A stretch of 64,000 nt of DNA, from assembly GCF_025770735.1 (NCBI RefSeq), contig NZ_JAODPB010000005.1, positions 1 to 64,000 on the forward strand. The letters run 5' to 3'. Shown piece after piece: positions 53,946 to 62,658 of the stretch. The notes beneath the pieces are model-generated. The model was given only the letters and a program-made list of their open reading frames with translations, was not told where the DNA came from and did no database searches. The stretch's first letter is position 1, and each line of letters starts with the position of its first letter. The stretch is from Shouchella tritolerans. Its GTDB lineage: Bacteria > Bacillota > Bacilli > Bacillales > Bacillaceae_D. The position numbers and the translations under genes were made by a program.

Positions 53946-54363
53946 CCTTTGCCGTCCAAAACGAACGTGTAATCATTTTCCCATTTTCAAAAGTAATCGA
54001 ACAGCTTAAGCCATAGCCGGCTTTCTCGCAATCAAACCGTTCAACTGCTTCTGCCATAATGACCACTCCCTTGCCATCTCGAAACCGTTGTATTCGTTTT
54101 TGTTGCCGCCACTCATAACTCACAGCTGCCCCATCCTTATAAATATATAAGGCGTCGTCCTTCCAAGTGATTTGTTCAGCTTCTTTGGCTTCTTTAGCCA
54201 CATGGTTTAAAAAAGGCTGTGCATCAAACGGTTCACCGGAATCGCTGTAACCAGCTAGCTGCAATAGCGATGGCAAGCAGAATACAACAACCGACAGCAC
54301 AAGCAAGCCAATTAAATGCTCGATAATCGTAAAACCGCCCTCATTTTTTAAGCGCATATACAC
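53917..54363 (-). CDS. comGF: Competence minor pseudopilin ComGF
   Basis: The 148-residue protein has the prepilin motif GGFTIIEHLIGLLVL (cleavage before Phe) and a C-terminal domain with two cysteines (FDCEKAGYGLSC). ComGF is a minor pilin of the DNA uptake pilus. A GTG at 54363 and an ATG at 54357 are both possible; it overlaps comGE. Confidence 0.9.
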   Translation of the reverse strand: MYMRLKNEGGFTIIEHLIGLLVLSVVVFCLPSLLQLAGYSDSGEPFDAQPFLNHVAKEAKEAEQITWKDDALYIYKDGAAVSYEWRQQKRIQRFRDGKGVVIMAEAVERFDCEKAGYGLSCSITFENGKMITRSFWTAKDVAFYFHQK

Positions 54364-54640
54364 ACAGCTGGCCGTTTGCCTTCACCACACTTTCCTCACA
54401 ATACACCAAAATATCGTCATAGGCCGTACCTTGCCAGTCTTGGCTACCCTTTTGGAAATAGTAAGCATGGCGCTTTTCCTCAAGAGCGGTGAGCATCGTC
54501 ATCTCATCAGCTAAATCTTTTCGTGCATCGTAGATCCACGCATAAAGAGGCACCAAAAACGCAGTGGCCGTTGCCAATAACCCTAAGCCAATTAACGATT
54601 CCATTAACACAAAGCCCTTACAATTCCCGATAAGACACAC
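54341..54640 (-). CDS. comGE: Competence minor pseudopilin ComGE
   Basis: The protein has the prepilin-like KGFVLMESLIGLGLLA segment and a membrane helix. The start is uncertain: the GTG at 54640 gives about 99 residues, but AAGGGG is too close to it. A later ATG would lose the leader. It overlaps comGD by 23 bases and comGF by 23. Confidence 0.82.
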   Translation of the reverse strand: MCLIGNCKGFVLMESLIGLGLLATATAFLVPLYAWIYDARKDLADEMTMLTALEEKRHAYYFQKGSQDWQGTAYDDILVYCEESVVKANGQLCVYALKK

Positions 54641-55058
54641 GCCCCTTTCCGATCTGAAGGCTGAACCTAGCTGTAACATTTGAAGTCGCTACATTCCAAG
54701 AACCCGACCTTTGCGGATGGCCATTTTCCAAGAAAACGACGTCGTTAATAGACATTGTCACCGCTTCTATTTCAAGCACTAGTGGATAATGGAACGTGCT
54801 ATGCTCTTTTTGGCCAGCAAATACCACTAACTGGTCTTCTTCAAATGATACTGTTACTTTTTTTCCTTCCGTCATCGCAATATGCTGAGCGAGAACAAGG
54901 TCTTCCCGGAGTTTAGCCATGGCTGCTTTTTCTTCATTGATCGGTTGGTTTTGGGAAATATAAAACGTAGGTAGGAGAAGCAATACAGAGAGAAGCAATA
55001 CAGTGAGGAGTAATTCAATAAACGTAAAGCCATCATCAGCCCGAAACGATAATAACAT
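54618..55058 (-). CDS. comGD: Competence minor pseudopilin ComGD
   Basis: The 146-residue protein begins MLLSFRADDGFTFIELLLTVL with the prepilin peptidase site before Phe and a hydrophobic helix. ComGD is a minor pilin of the uptake pilus. AGAAGGAAAAA precedes the ATG. It overlaps comGC by 23 bases. Confidence 0.92.
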   Translation of the reverse strand: MLLSFRADDGFTFIELLLTVLLLSVLLLLPTFYISQNQPINEEKAAMAKLREDLVLAQHIAMTEGKKVTVSFEEDQLVVFAGQKEHSTFHYPLVLEIEAVTMSINDVVFLENGHPQRSGSWNVATSNVTARFSLQIGKGRVSYREL

Positions 55059-55347
55059 TTTTTCCTTCTAAGCGGAGTGTTTTTCCTGAGGCACAAGTTA
55101 CTTGGTCAACATACCCTTCTTGAACAAGAGTATCAAGGGAGCGAGGCAATTGCCCATGTTCGACTTCATAAGCTGACACTTGTGTCTGGACGAGTTTTCG
55201 TGTAGCATCACAGCTTTTGTCGCCAGCCAAGTCGGTATTTTTTGTCATATTCGGCAAGGCAATTAAAAGGAGTACAGATATAATCATCAACACAACAAGC
55301 ATTTCAATCAGCGTAAACCCTTTTTCATCTTTAAGCCTTTTTATCAT
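55036..55347 (-). CDS. comGC: Major competence pseudopilin ComGC
   Basis: The 103-residue major pilin begins MIKRLKDEKGFTLIEMLVVL; ComC cleaves before Phe. Two cysteines (KSCDATRK and VTCASGK) can form the disulfide known from B. subtilis ComGC. The ATG at 55347 follows GGAGAGGTGTGAGTG. In B. subtilis it follows comGB directly; here about 2 kb of tRNA genes and yidD lie between them. I see no clear sigma-A promoter or ComK box (AAAA-N5-TTTT) in the 193 bases upstream. Confidence 0.95.
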   Translation of the reverse strand: MIKRLKDEKGFTLIEMLVVLMIISVLLLIALPNMTKNTDLAGDKSCDATRKLVQTQVSAYEVEHGQLPRSLDTLVQEGYVDQVTCASGKTLRLEGKNVIIVSG

Positions 55348-55540
55348 CACTCACACCTCTCCATTAGGAATTTGCCAATAAACGCGCCCCTCCTTTCGCT
55401 TCCAGTTATCGATACAATTAGACACATTCAGTAAAAATCCTGCATCACGAAACGACTAAATTTTTGTCCACTGCCAATCGCTGTTTCTGCCCACTATTTT
55501 TTGCTATACTTTAAGTATATAGAATGAAAGGAAGTTACAA

Positions 55541-55783
55541 ATGCGCAAGCTCCTCATTCAAATCATCCGTCTGTATCAACGGTTTATTTCACCGCTTACC
55601 CCGCCATCCTGCCGCTTCTATCCAACTTGCTCTGCCTATGGAATTGAAGCAATCGAAACACACGGGGCCATTAAAGGGAGCTACCTTGCCATTAAACGAA
55701 TTTTGAAATGCCATCCTTTTCATCCAGGTGGCGTTGATCCCGTCCCTGAGTGTCAACATGCTAAACATAAAAAAACGCCTTAA
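55541..55783 (+). CDS. yidD: Membrane protein insertion efficiency factor YidD
   Basis: The 80-residue protein begins [19 protein letters not shown] and holds the YidD signature [21 protein letters not shown], with three conserved cysteines overall (Cys24, Cys30 and Cys57 in [11 protein letters not shown]). YidD helps YidC insert membrane proteins. TATACT at 55505 is a likely -10. It is transcribed against the comG genes and tRNA array; its stop codon is in a bidirectional terminator. Confidence 0.93.
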   Translation: MRKLLIQIIRLYQRFISPLTPPSCRFYPTCSAYGIEAIETHGAIKGSYLAIKRILKCHPFHPGGVDPVPECQHAKHKKTP

Positions 55784-55806
55784 GTAGATACTTAAGGCGT
55801 TTTTGA
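55770..55806. terminator. Bidirectional terminator between yidD and the tRNA array
   Basis: AAAAACGCCTTAAG-TAGATA-CTTAAGGCGTTTTT. It should stop yidD and also read-through from the tRNA genes towards comGC. Confidence 0.92.
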
Positions 55807-55808
55807 AA

Positions 55809-55892
55809 TGCGGGTGAAGGGACTTGAACCCCCACGTCCGTTAAGACACTAGAGCCTGATTCTAGCGCGTCTGCCAATTCCGCCACACCCGC
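55809..55892 (-). tRNA. tRNA-Leu (CAG)
   Basis: 84-nt class II tRNA with acceptor GCGGGTG/CACCCGC, anticodon arm CTAGA-ATCAGGC-TCTAG (CAG), long variable arm and T-loop TTCAAGT. CCA is not encoded. Last gene of the array. Confidence 0.95.
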
Positions 55893-55919
55893 AATATCAA
55901 AGCTCAATTGTAGTATAAA

Positions 55920-56010
55920 TGGCGGAGAAGGAGGGATTTGAACCCTCGCGCCGCTTACGCGACCTACTCCCTTAGCAGGGGAGCCCCTTCAGCCACTTGG
56001 GTACTTCTCC
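55920..56010 (-). tRNA. tRNA-Ser (GCT)
   Basis: Class II tRNA with acceptor GGAGAAG/CTTCTCC, anticodon loop CTGCTAA (GCT) and a long variable arm. The CCA end is encoded. Confidence 0.95.
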
Positions 56011-56044
56011 TATTGAAAGCGCCCAACCCATTTCCGTAAGGTGA

Positions 56045-56118
<74 letters not shown>

Positions 56119-56133
56119 TTACTAAACAGGAAA

Positions 56134-56204
56134 AGCGGGTGATGAGAATCGAACTCACATCATCAGCTTGGAAGGCTGAGGTTTTACCACTAAACTACAC
56201 CCGC
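56134..56204 (-). tRNA. tRNA-Gly (TCC)
   Basis: 71-nt tRNA with acceptor GCGGGTG/CACCCGC and anticodon loop TTCCAAG (TCC). CCA is not encoded. Its 5' part and upstream spacer occur twice more upstream. Confidence 0.94.
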
Positions 56205-56517
56205 ATATTTACTAATTACTATCCTCATTTTTGGAGCACCGAACAACATGCCTCTTCCTCTGCTTGCTTATTCAGCGATGTTGATGCGTCGAGGCAACTC
56301 GGAGATTACTCACGGATGTTTCGCTCGTGGCTGAGGTTTTACCACTAAACTACACCCGCATATTTACTAATTACTATCCTCATTTTTGGAGCACCGAACA
56401 ACATGCCTCTTCCTCTGCTTGCTTATTCAGCGATGTTGATGCGTCGAGGCAACTTTGGAGATTACTCACGGATGTTTCGCTCGTGGCTGAGGTTTTACCA
56501 CTAAACTACACCCGCAT
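56174..56517 (-). repeat. Tandem duplication of the tRNA-Gly(TCC) 5' part and spacer
   Basis: A unit of 155-156 bp is repeated. GGCTGAGGTTTTACCACTAA (plus strand) starts at 56174, 56329 and 56485; each is followed by the tRNA 5' end (to 56204, 56359, 56515). The spacers 56205-56328 and 56360-56484 are nearly identical. The two outer copies are truncated tRNA pieces without anticodon loop or 3' half. Small frames inside are side effects of the repeat. Confidence 0.93.
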
Positions 56518-56540
56518 ATCATTTCTTTTCCAATAAAAAA

Positions 56541-56612
56541 AGCGGAAGACGGGATTCGAACCCGCGACCCCCACCTTGGCAAGGTGATGTTCTACCACTG
56601 AACTACTTCCGC
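56541..56612 (-). tRNA. tRNA-Gly (GCC)
   Basis: 72-nt tRNA with acceptor GCGGAAG/CTTCCGC and anticodon loop TTGCCAA (GCC). CCA is not encoded. Confidence 0.95.
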
Positions 56613-56615
56613 ATA

Positions 56616-56690
56616 TGGCTGGGCTACCTGGATTCGAACCAGGGAATCACGGAATCAAAATCCGTTGCCTTACCGCTTGGCTATAGCCCA
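56616..56690 (-). tRNA. tRNA-Gln (TTG)
   Basis: Acceptor TGGGCTA/TAGCCCA, anticodon arm ACGGA-TTTTGAT-TCCGT (TTG). The CCA end is encoded. Confidence 0.95.
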
Positions 56691-56695
56691 TTATT

Positions 56696-56971
<276 letters not shown>

Positions 56972-56999
56972 AGCATATTCAAAACAACATAACTTTTAA

Positions 57000-57092
57000 T
57001 GGCGGAGGAAGAGGGATTCGAACCCCCGCGCGGTGTGACCCGCCTGTCGGTTTTCAAGACCGATCCCTTCAGCCGGACTTGGGTATTCCTCC
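57000..57092 (-). tRNA. tRNA-Ser (TGA)
   Basis: Class II tRNA with acceptor GGAGGAA/TTCCTCC, anticodon loop CTTGAAA (TGA) and a long variable arm. The CCA end is encoded. Confidence 0.95.
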
Positions 57093-57099
57093 GTAAAAG

Positions 57100-57172
57100 T
57101 GGAGCCTAGCGGGATCGAACCGCTGACCTCCTGCGTGCAAAGCAGGCGCTCTCCCAGCTGAGCTAAGGCCCC
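57100..57172 (-). tRNA. tRNA-Ala (TGC)
   Basis: 73-nt tRNA with acceptor GGGGCCT/AGGCTCC and anticodon arm CCTGC-TTTGCAC-GCAGG (TGC). CCA is not encoded. First gene of the array. Confidence 0.95.
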
Positions 57173-57226
57173 GAAAATGAAAGAGTATGTAATGCCGCTT
57201 GTCTATCACCTCAGCGACATTTAATA

Positions 57227-57255
57227 ATATACCATAGGAGCAGATATTGCGCAAG
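57227..57255 (-). promoter_or_regulatory. Sigma-A promoter of the tRNA array
   Basis: Minus strand TTGCGC (57250-57255), 17 bp spacer, TATATT (57227-57232), about 55 bp before tRNA-Ala. The 168-base gap to comGB also holds ACTTTTTTTAAAAAAGT, which could form a weak comGB terminator. Confidence 0.75.
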
Positions 57256-57340
57256 GACTTTTTTAAAAAAAGTTTTTCCAAATCGTTTTTTTGCTTGTTC
57301 TTTTTCTATATTACCGATTCTCATAGGGATAGGTCAAGTC

Positions 57341-58378
57341 TTACTCAAGCGAACCGATCATTTCAAACATCGGCAACATGACTACTAAAAACAGACCAAA
57401 TACAAACGCGCCAATTGCCAATAGCAATACCGGCTGCAACCAAACAACGCCTTTTTGCAAGCGATCATCCATTTCTTGATAAAGCCATTCACTGTATTGC
57501 TGCAAATCACTAGCTATTGTGCCGGTACGCATGCCGTTTTCGACAACAGCAGCTAGTTCATCTAAATAATAAGGCTTTTGCTTAATGTAAGCAATAAATG
57601 ACTCCCCTCTTTCTAGCTCATTGTTCATCCACCGCGCTTCTTCTTTAAAAAAACGCAAATAATCTTGTCCTTCAAACACGGTTAGCGCTTGTTGCAACGA
57701 CATTCCCGTTTCGAGGAGCCTTCCTAGTTGCAAAGAGAAGTAATAGGAAATCGCTTGTTGGGCGGTTGCTTTTATTGGCTTTATTTTTAGAAAGAGCACT
57801 ATTTGGTCGTGTGGAGAGCGTTTTTTGTACTGCTTCCATATGAGCATACTTGTTACAAACCCAACAATAACAAGCCCAATTAGTATATAGGGGATATAAG
57901 TAAGGAACTGGAAAAAGAACTGTGTTAGCCATGGAGGCGATGTTTCCATTGTCGCATACAACGATTTAAAGTGTGGAACAACAAATTGGTTTAATACGAT
58001 TAGAACAACAGCAGCGCCCCAAAGTAAAAAAACAGGGTAACGCAGCAGCTTTTGCAGCTGTTTTTTCGTATAAGCTCTTTTTTCAGCTAACTGAGCAGCA
58101 GACACGAGCCCTTCTGCAAGCTCACCTTGCTCTTCAAAGAAATAGACAAATGATTGTGCTTCTCCAGGTAAAGAGAATGGCTCGATGCTTTGCCACAATG
58201 TCTTACCTTCCCTTAAATCTTTTTTTAAACCTGTAATTTTCACCTGCAACTCCCTTGAGGCGTGGACAGCCAAGAACGACAATGCTTGGTCGATTTCGTA
58301 CCCTCTATTCAACAATTCACCGAGACGCTTCAAAAATTGTACTTGTTCCGCTTTTTGCTTTTCACTAACGGTACCCAC
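57341..58378 (-). CDS. comGB: Competence pilus membrane platform protein ComGB
   Basis: The 345-residue GspF-type protein has two related halves (about residues 15-165 and 210-335) and three membrane spans near residues 110-132, 160-182 and 315-340. It anchors the pilus assembly machine with ComGA. The GTG start follows GGAGGTGGAAA and overlaps comGA by 14 bases. The gene ends cleanly at 57341; comGC is not next to it. Confidence 0.93.
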   Translation of the reverse strand: MGTVSEKQKAEQVQFLKRLGELLNRGYEIDQALSFLAVHASRELQVKITGLKKDLREGKTLWQSIEPFSLPGEAQSFVYFFEEQGELAEGLVSAAQLAEKRAYTKKQLQKLLRYPVFLLWGAAVVLIVLNQFVVPHFKSLYATMETSPPWLTQFFFQFLTYIPYILIGLVIVGFVTSMLIWKQYKKRSPHDQIVLFLKIKPIKATAQQAISYYFSLQLGRLLETGMSLQQALTVFEGQDYLRFFKEEARWMNNELERGESFIAYIKQKPYYLDELAAVVENGMRTGTIASDLQQYSEWLYQEMDDRLQKGVVWLQPVLLLAIGAFVFGLFLVVMLPMFEMIGSLE

Positions 58379-59390
58379 TTTCCACCTCCGTCATCCCTTT
58401 GTCTGTTAGCAAGTTAAATGTGTGCCGATCAATCGCTCCAATTGCCCACGCCTTGCGAATCGCTCTAAGCGCTTCTGTTTCACCTGATAGGTCATGAACA
58501 TCATCTTCTTTTGATAGCGAATCCTTTAGCAACCATTCAAAAAAAGCCACACGTTTGTTTTTGCTTACGACTTTCGCTAATTTTTGGTGAATGACTGCCC
58601 GGACGCATTCAACACGTACATTCACGCCTAACTCCGTTAGACGGGCAAAGGCAAGGGAAGCACTCGCAGCGTGTAAGCTGGCGATTACAAGATGGCCCGT
58701 TGTCGCTGCCTGCATAGCAAGTTCCGCTGTGTGGCGATCACGGATTTCCCCAATGACAATCACGTCAGGATCGTGGCGCAACACGGCTTTTAAAGCTGTT
58801 GTAAAAGTGATGCCTGCTTTTTCATTTGTTTCAATTTGAACCATGCCGTCAATCGGCCTTTCAATCGGGTCTTCAATTGTTACAATCATTTTTGTGCTCG
58901 ATTGCTGTACGTAATCAAGCAATGCATAAACGCTCGTCGTTTTGCCCGACCCTGTCGCTCCTGTAAAGAGGACAAGACCGTTCTGGCAATGGGCAAGCTG
59001 CGTGAACTTTCGCGTATCAGAAGCAAATAAGGAAAGAGATTGGAGTGTGTAAGGAGTCGTGCTTGGGGAAATGCGTATAGCCAAACTTTCACTCGGTTTG
59101 GCAGGCAATGTCGAGAAGCGAAGTGTGTAACCATTGCCTTGCCAGTCGTAGGAGATCGCTTTGCTTTGTGGTTTTCTTCGTTCGCCAATATCCATACCGC
59201 AAGCGTACTTAAAATAGCTTACGATTCTGAAGCCGTCCTCAGCCTTTAACGTTTCCCCAGCATGAATTTCGCCAAGTGCCCGGTAATGAACCCGATACCC
59301 ATCTGAAGTAGGAAGAAAATGAATGTCGCTCGCTTCAGACTGAAAAGCTTCATAAAGGATGGCCGTGCTTTTTGCTTCAATGTCAGCCAT
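58365..59390 (-). CDS. comGA: Competence pilus assembly ATPase ComGA
   Basis: This 341-residue secretion ATPase powers pseudopilus assembly for DNA uptake. Walker A is TGATGSGKTTSVYALLD (about residues 135-151), the Asp box MIVTIEDPIE and Walker B DVIVIGEIRD follow, then a His box. GGAGGTAACAA precedes the ATG. In B. subtilis the operon is switched on by ComK; I see no clear pair of AAAA-N5-TTTT boxes upstream. Confidence 0.94.
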   Translation of the reverse strand: MADIEAKSTAILYEAFQSEASDIHFLPTSDGYRVHYRALGEIHAGETLKAEDGFRIVSYFKYACGMDIGERRKPQSKAISYDWQGNGYTLRFSTLPAKPSESLAIRISPSTTPYTLQSLSLFASDTRKFTQLAHCQNGLVLFTGATGSGKTTSVYALLDYVQQSSTKMIVTIEDPIERPIDGMVQIETNEKAGITFTTALKAVLRHDPDVIVIGEIRDRHTAELAMQAATTGHLVIASLHAASASLAFARLTELGVNVRVECVRAVIHQKLAKVVSKNKRVAFFEWLLKDSLSKEDDVHDLSGETEALRAIRKAWAIGAIDRHTFNLLTDKGMTEVESGYR

Positions 59391-59565
59391 TTGTTACCTC
59401 CTTTACGTTTTCTAGTTTTTTCGCCACATATCAGCAATTCCCTGCATCTTTTTTGTTTTTTCATGTAGTATTTTGTTATGAGCTTTACTCTAAACGAATA
59501 ATCAATCAATTGCGTGACTGCTGTTCCTTTTGATACGATAACGGTTGCACCCGAAAGGAGTTAGT

Positions 59566-61854
59566 ATGAACACGGCACTTTATTTAAATGAACCTTTGTA
59601 TTTGCCAGAACTTGATCGTGGGGAATGGCACAAATTTTACCGGCTTAGCAAAAAAGGGCTGCTCCATTGCATTCACTGCGGCGCCCCTTTATCCATGTCC
59701 TTCTCCATCCACCAAATGCCCTCATTTGTTCACCCTCCTAGCGACGCCAACCGTTGCAGGGAGCAAGTAGAAGCTTTTGAACAAGCAAGGCAAGCAGAAG
59801 GACAAACAGCTGCTACGACCGTACATGGGTTTCGTTTGCCTCAACGAAGAGCGGTTTTAAAAACCATCTCAGAATGGAAAGCGCCTCTTGTCTTGTCAAA
59901 CGTTGCGCCGTTTACAGAACCAGCCTCTGCTAAACAATTGGCCCTTGAAGGCTACCGCCAACAACTGACAAAAGCAGGCCTCATACTCAACAATGCGCAA
60001 TGGAAAGCTGTCAAGCATATCGATGGACCGCTGCTCCTTTTAGCTGGCGCAGGTTGTGGAAAAACACGTGTCCTTACAGCACGGGCTGCCTATATGATAA
60101 GCGAAGCAAACATTCATCCTAACAAGATGGCGCTCGTTACATTTACAGCAAAAGCTGCGCGGGAAATGCGGGATCGAATGGCTGAATACCCGGGGATTGA
60201 GCCAACGTTCGCCCAGTCGTTGCTGATTCGCACATTCCACAGTTTGTTCTATACGATGCTTGTCCATGCTGATCCTAGTAAATGGCATGGGTCAAAATTA
60301 ATAAAATCAGGGCAAGAACTATTAAAAATACAAGGCAGAGCGCTAGATTTAGATGAGAGCGAGTTTCCTTATGATCAAGCGGCGACGCAAATTAGCTGGT
60401 GGAAAAACCATATGATTGCGCCTGAACACGTGAAGGCAACAGATCCGTTTGAAGAGAAAGCGGCACTTCTTTACAAACACTATGAAAAAGGCTTACGGGA
60501 AACAGGGCGTTTTGATTTCGACGACATGCAGCTCGGCTGCCTATACCTGCTTCAGGAGAACGGCCAGCTTTTGCAGCGCTATCAAGAACGATTTGCCTAC
60601 TTGTTAATCGATGAATTCCAGGACATTAACCCTGTGCAATTTGAAATTGTCAAATTGTTAGCAATGCCTCAGCGCAATATATGTGTTGTTGGCGATGATG
60701 ACCAATCGATTTATCGGTTTAGGGGGAGCGACCCTCGTTTCATTCGCAGTTTTGCCTCTCACTATCCAGAAGCGAAAAAGATTCATTTAGTCGAAAATTA
60801 TCGTTCATCACACCCGATTATTGCCAGTGCCAATCGAGTGATTGCAGAAAATCGGACGAGACTGGAAAAAACGCTCGTCGCCCAGCACACATCTGATCAA
60901 TTGCCTTATGTGTTCTTTCCCTACAACGAGGAGGAGGAAGCAACGATGATTGTGGAAGAAATCAAGAGGCTAATCGGAAAGGGCACTTGTCCAAGCGAAA
61001 TCGCTGTGCTTTACCGTACGTCTACAAGCGCGAGAGCCCTCGTGGACCGTTTGATGGATACGACGCTCCCATTCTCGCTTGAACAAGGATTTGCCTGTTT
61101 CTACGAACGGCCATTTGTACGCCGTGCTCTCTCCTTTTTGCGGATTGGCAGGAACGAAGAAAGTCAGTTTGTAATGGCAGAACTGTTAAAAGCTTTATTT
61201 ATAAAGCAAGAGCATCTCGATCAGTTGCTACGCATCCAGAAAACGGAACGGTGCAGCCTTCTTGAAGCCATCCCTTTTTTAACAGAGTTGCCCGCCTTTC
61301 AAGCAAAAAAACTAAAAACATTACCTGCTGATTGCCGCCGCATGCAAAAGATGAATCCATCCGAAGCGCTTGCTTTTGCCGAAGCACGTTTAGGATTTAA
61401 TGAAACGATCAAAAAACAAGGTCAGGAAGGGAATAAATTCGAAAAAGGCAGCGACGACTTCAATCAACTTAAAGTGGCAGCCACACAATTTGATACGGTC
61501 GAAGCGTTTTTGACCCATATCGACCATGTAATAGCCAAACAACAGGAGTGCCATTCGCTTCAGACTCGCCAGCCAAAAAGCGTTCAATTATTGACGGTTC
61601 ATCGTTCAAAAGGGCTCGAATTTAGCCATGTCTTTATTGCAGGAGCAGTCGAGGGCAGCCTCCCCCATGACTATGCGCTTGACGCTTGGCGAGAAGGCGA
61701 TGATGGCCCCTTGCAAGAGGAAAGGCGACTGATGTATGTGGCGATGACACGTGCCAAAAAGGAATTGGCGATTTCGGCCCCTGTGCATTATCGGGGAAAA
61801 CGAGCCCACCCAACCCGATTTGTCCGCGGCTTAATGAACAGCAGCCAAAACTAG
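59566..61854 (+). CDS. UvrD/Rep-family DNA helicase, YjcD-like
   Basis: This 762-residue superfamily 1 helicase has an N-terminal extension of about 150 residues with a CIHC-type pair of cysteines and a third Cys (NRCRE). Walker A is LAGAGCGKTRVLTARAAYM, Walker B is LLIDEFQDINPVQ, motif III is VVGDDDQSIYRFRGSDP and the C-terminus holds VHRSKGLEFSHVFIAG and RRLMYVAMTRAKKEL. Length and the extension fit B. subtilis YjcD. GAAAGGAGTTAGT precedes the ATG. A promoter TTGCGT-N18-TACGAT lies at 59510-59539. The role in repair is inferred. Confidence 0.88.
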   Translation: MNTALYLNEPLYLPELDRGEWHKFYRLSKKGLLHCIHCGAPLSMSFSIHQMPSFVHPPSDANRCREQVEAFEQARQAEGQTAATTVHGFRLPQRRAVLKTISEWKAPLVLSNVAPFTEPASAKQLALEGYRQQLTKAGLILNNAQWKAVKHIDGPLLLLAGAGCGKTRVLTARAAYMISEANIHPNKMALVTFTAKAAREMRDRMAEYPGIEPTFAQSLLIRTFHSLFYTMLVHADPSKWHGSKLIKSGQELLKIQGRALDLDESEFPYDQAATQISWWKNHMIAPEHVKATDPFEEKAALLYKHYEKGLRETGRFDFDDMQLGCLYLLQENGQLLQRYQERFAYLLIDEFQDINPVQFEIVKLLAMPQRNICVVGDDDQSIYRFRGSDPRFIRSFASHYPEAKKIHLVENYRSSHPIIASANRVIAENRTRLEKTLVAQHTSDQLPYVFFPYNEEEEATMIVEEIKRLIGKGTCPSEIAVLYRTSTSARALVDRLMDTTLPFSLEQGFACFYERPFVRRALSFLRIGRNEESQFVMAELLKALFIKQEHLDQLLRIQKTERCSLLEAIPFLTELPAFQAKKLKTLPADCRRMQKMNPSEALAFAEARLGFNETIKKQGQEGNKFEKGSDDFNQLKVAATQFDTVEAFLTHIDHVIAKQQECHSLQTRQPKSVQLLTVHRSKGLEFSHVFIAGAVEGSLPHDYALDAWREGDDGPLQEERRLMYVAMTRAKKELAISAPVHYRGKRAHPTRFVRGLMNSSQN

Positions 61855-61887
61855 GACGAATCCCCCTCTTCCCTCATCCATTTCATA

Positions 61888-61924
61888 GGCATCCATTTCG
61901 CCCATTACGCCGGAAATGGATGCC
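61888..61924. repeat. Perfect 12-bp inverted repeat after the helicase gene
   Basis: GGCATCCATTTC and GAAATGGATGCC are separated by 13 bases. No T-run follows, so it is not a standard terminator. CATCCATTTC also occurs once more at 61876. The rest of the 275-base gap 61855-62129 holds only an unlikely small frame. Confidence 0.6.
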
Positions 61925-62129
61925 GCGATCTCGGTGGTAGCTCCTGTTTACTCATCAATTAGCCTGTCATTGAGGAATATAACAGTTGGAATTGACGTAA
62001 AACAACAGGCAGCATACTCTCCACTTTTTCGCGATTTTCCCTTTCACACCAACCACAGCCAATTTCAATTCATGTTTTTGTTTTGCTTTCATACATTTAA
62101 AATAAGCGATTATTAAGCTGAAAGGACTG

Positions 62130-62582
62130 ATGAGAGTGAATCGATCTCCAATGCGTCTAACAGCTGCCCAACTGCATCAACGCTTAATCCACGCCCAAGC
62201 AGAAGCGGCTAAATTGAGAATAGAGCTGAAACGCTATAAAAATGATTATCATTACAACATGATCGACCAACTACAGGCGGAGAACAAACAACTGCAGGAA
62301 CAGCTTGAGCAGGCGCTAAATGAGAAACACAAATTATCAGAAGAACTGGTGGAAGCAAAAGCCCAGTCTTCTGACAACCCACCGCCACCAAAAGAAGCTG
62401 TCCCTCCCGCTAAGCATGAGGAAGAGGTACAAGAAGAAGAGCACTCGTCTCAAAAAGAGAAATTACACGAGTCCACTTTTTACGTATCTCATCGTACAAG
62501 TAAACATGAAACGAATAGCGAAATGTCGCCAAACTGGTTCTCTCGCAACCTTTTAGATCGAGATCGGTCAAAGAAAGAATAA
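62130..62582 (+). CDS. Hypothetical coiled-coil protein
   Basis: The 150-residue hydrophilic protein has a predicted coiled coil from about residue 12 to 78 (repeated Leu/Ala heptads, rich in Gln, Glu and Lys), then a Pro/Glu-rich linker (PPPPKEAVPPAKHEEE) and a charged tail. No membrane segment. GAAAGGACTG precedes the ATG; a GTG two codons later has better spacing. I do not recognise the family. It is convergent with the cotX-like gene, so it may be sporulation-related, but this is only a guess from place. Confidence 0.65.
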   Translation: MRVNRSPMRLTAAQLHQRLIHAQAEAAKLRIELKRYKNDYHYNMIDQLQAENKQLQEQLEQALNEKHKLSEELVEAKAQSSDNPPPPKEAVPPAKHEEEVQEEEHSSQKEKLHESTFYVSHRTSKHETNSEMSPNWFSRNLLDRDRSKKE

Positions 62583-62612
62583 CTACAAAACACAATAGAC
62601 AAACAGCGAAAA

Positions 62613-62650
62613 CAAAATACCAAAAAAAGCTGCCAAACTTGACAGCTTTC
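62613..62650 (-). terminator. Terminator of the cotX-like gene
   Basis: AAAGCTGTCAAG-TTTGG-CAGCTTT on the minus strand, followed by TTTT. Confidence 0.8.
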
Positions 62651-62658
62651 CATGTGGA

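Noticed and set aside
56139-56536. CRISPR-like or protein-coding repeats in the tRNA array
   Set aside because: The repeat unit is about 155 bp with no short regular spacers, and it consists of tRNA-Gly 5' sequence plus its spacer. The two similar small frames only reflect the duplication.
59391-59460. ComK box before comGA
   Set aside because: The region is A-rich on the minus strand, but I could not find a clear AAAA-N5-TTTT pair.
61916-62116. 66-codon plus-strand frame after the helicase gene
   Set aside because: No ribosome binding site; begins inside the 12-bp inverted repeat; composition Phe/Ser-rich without features.
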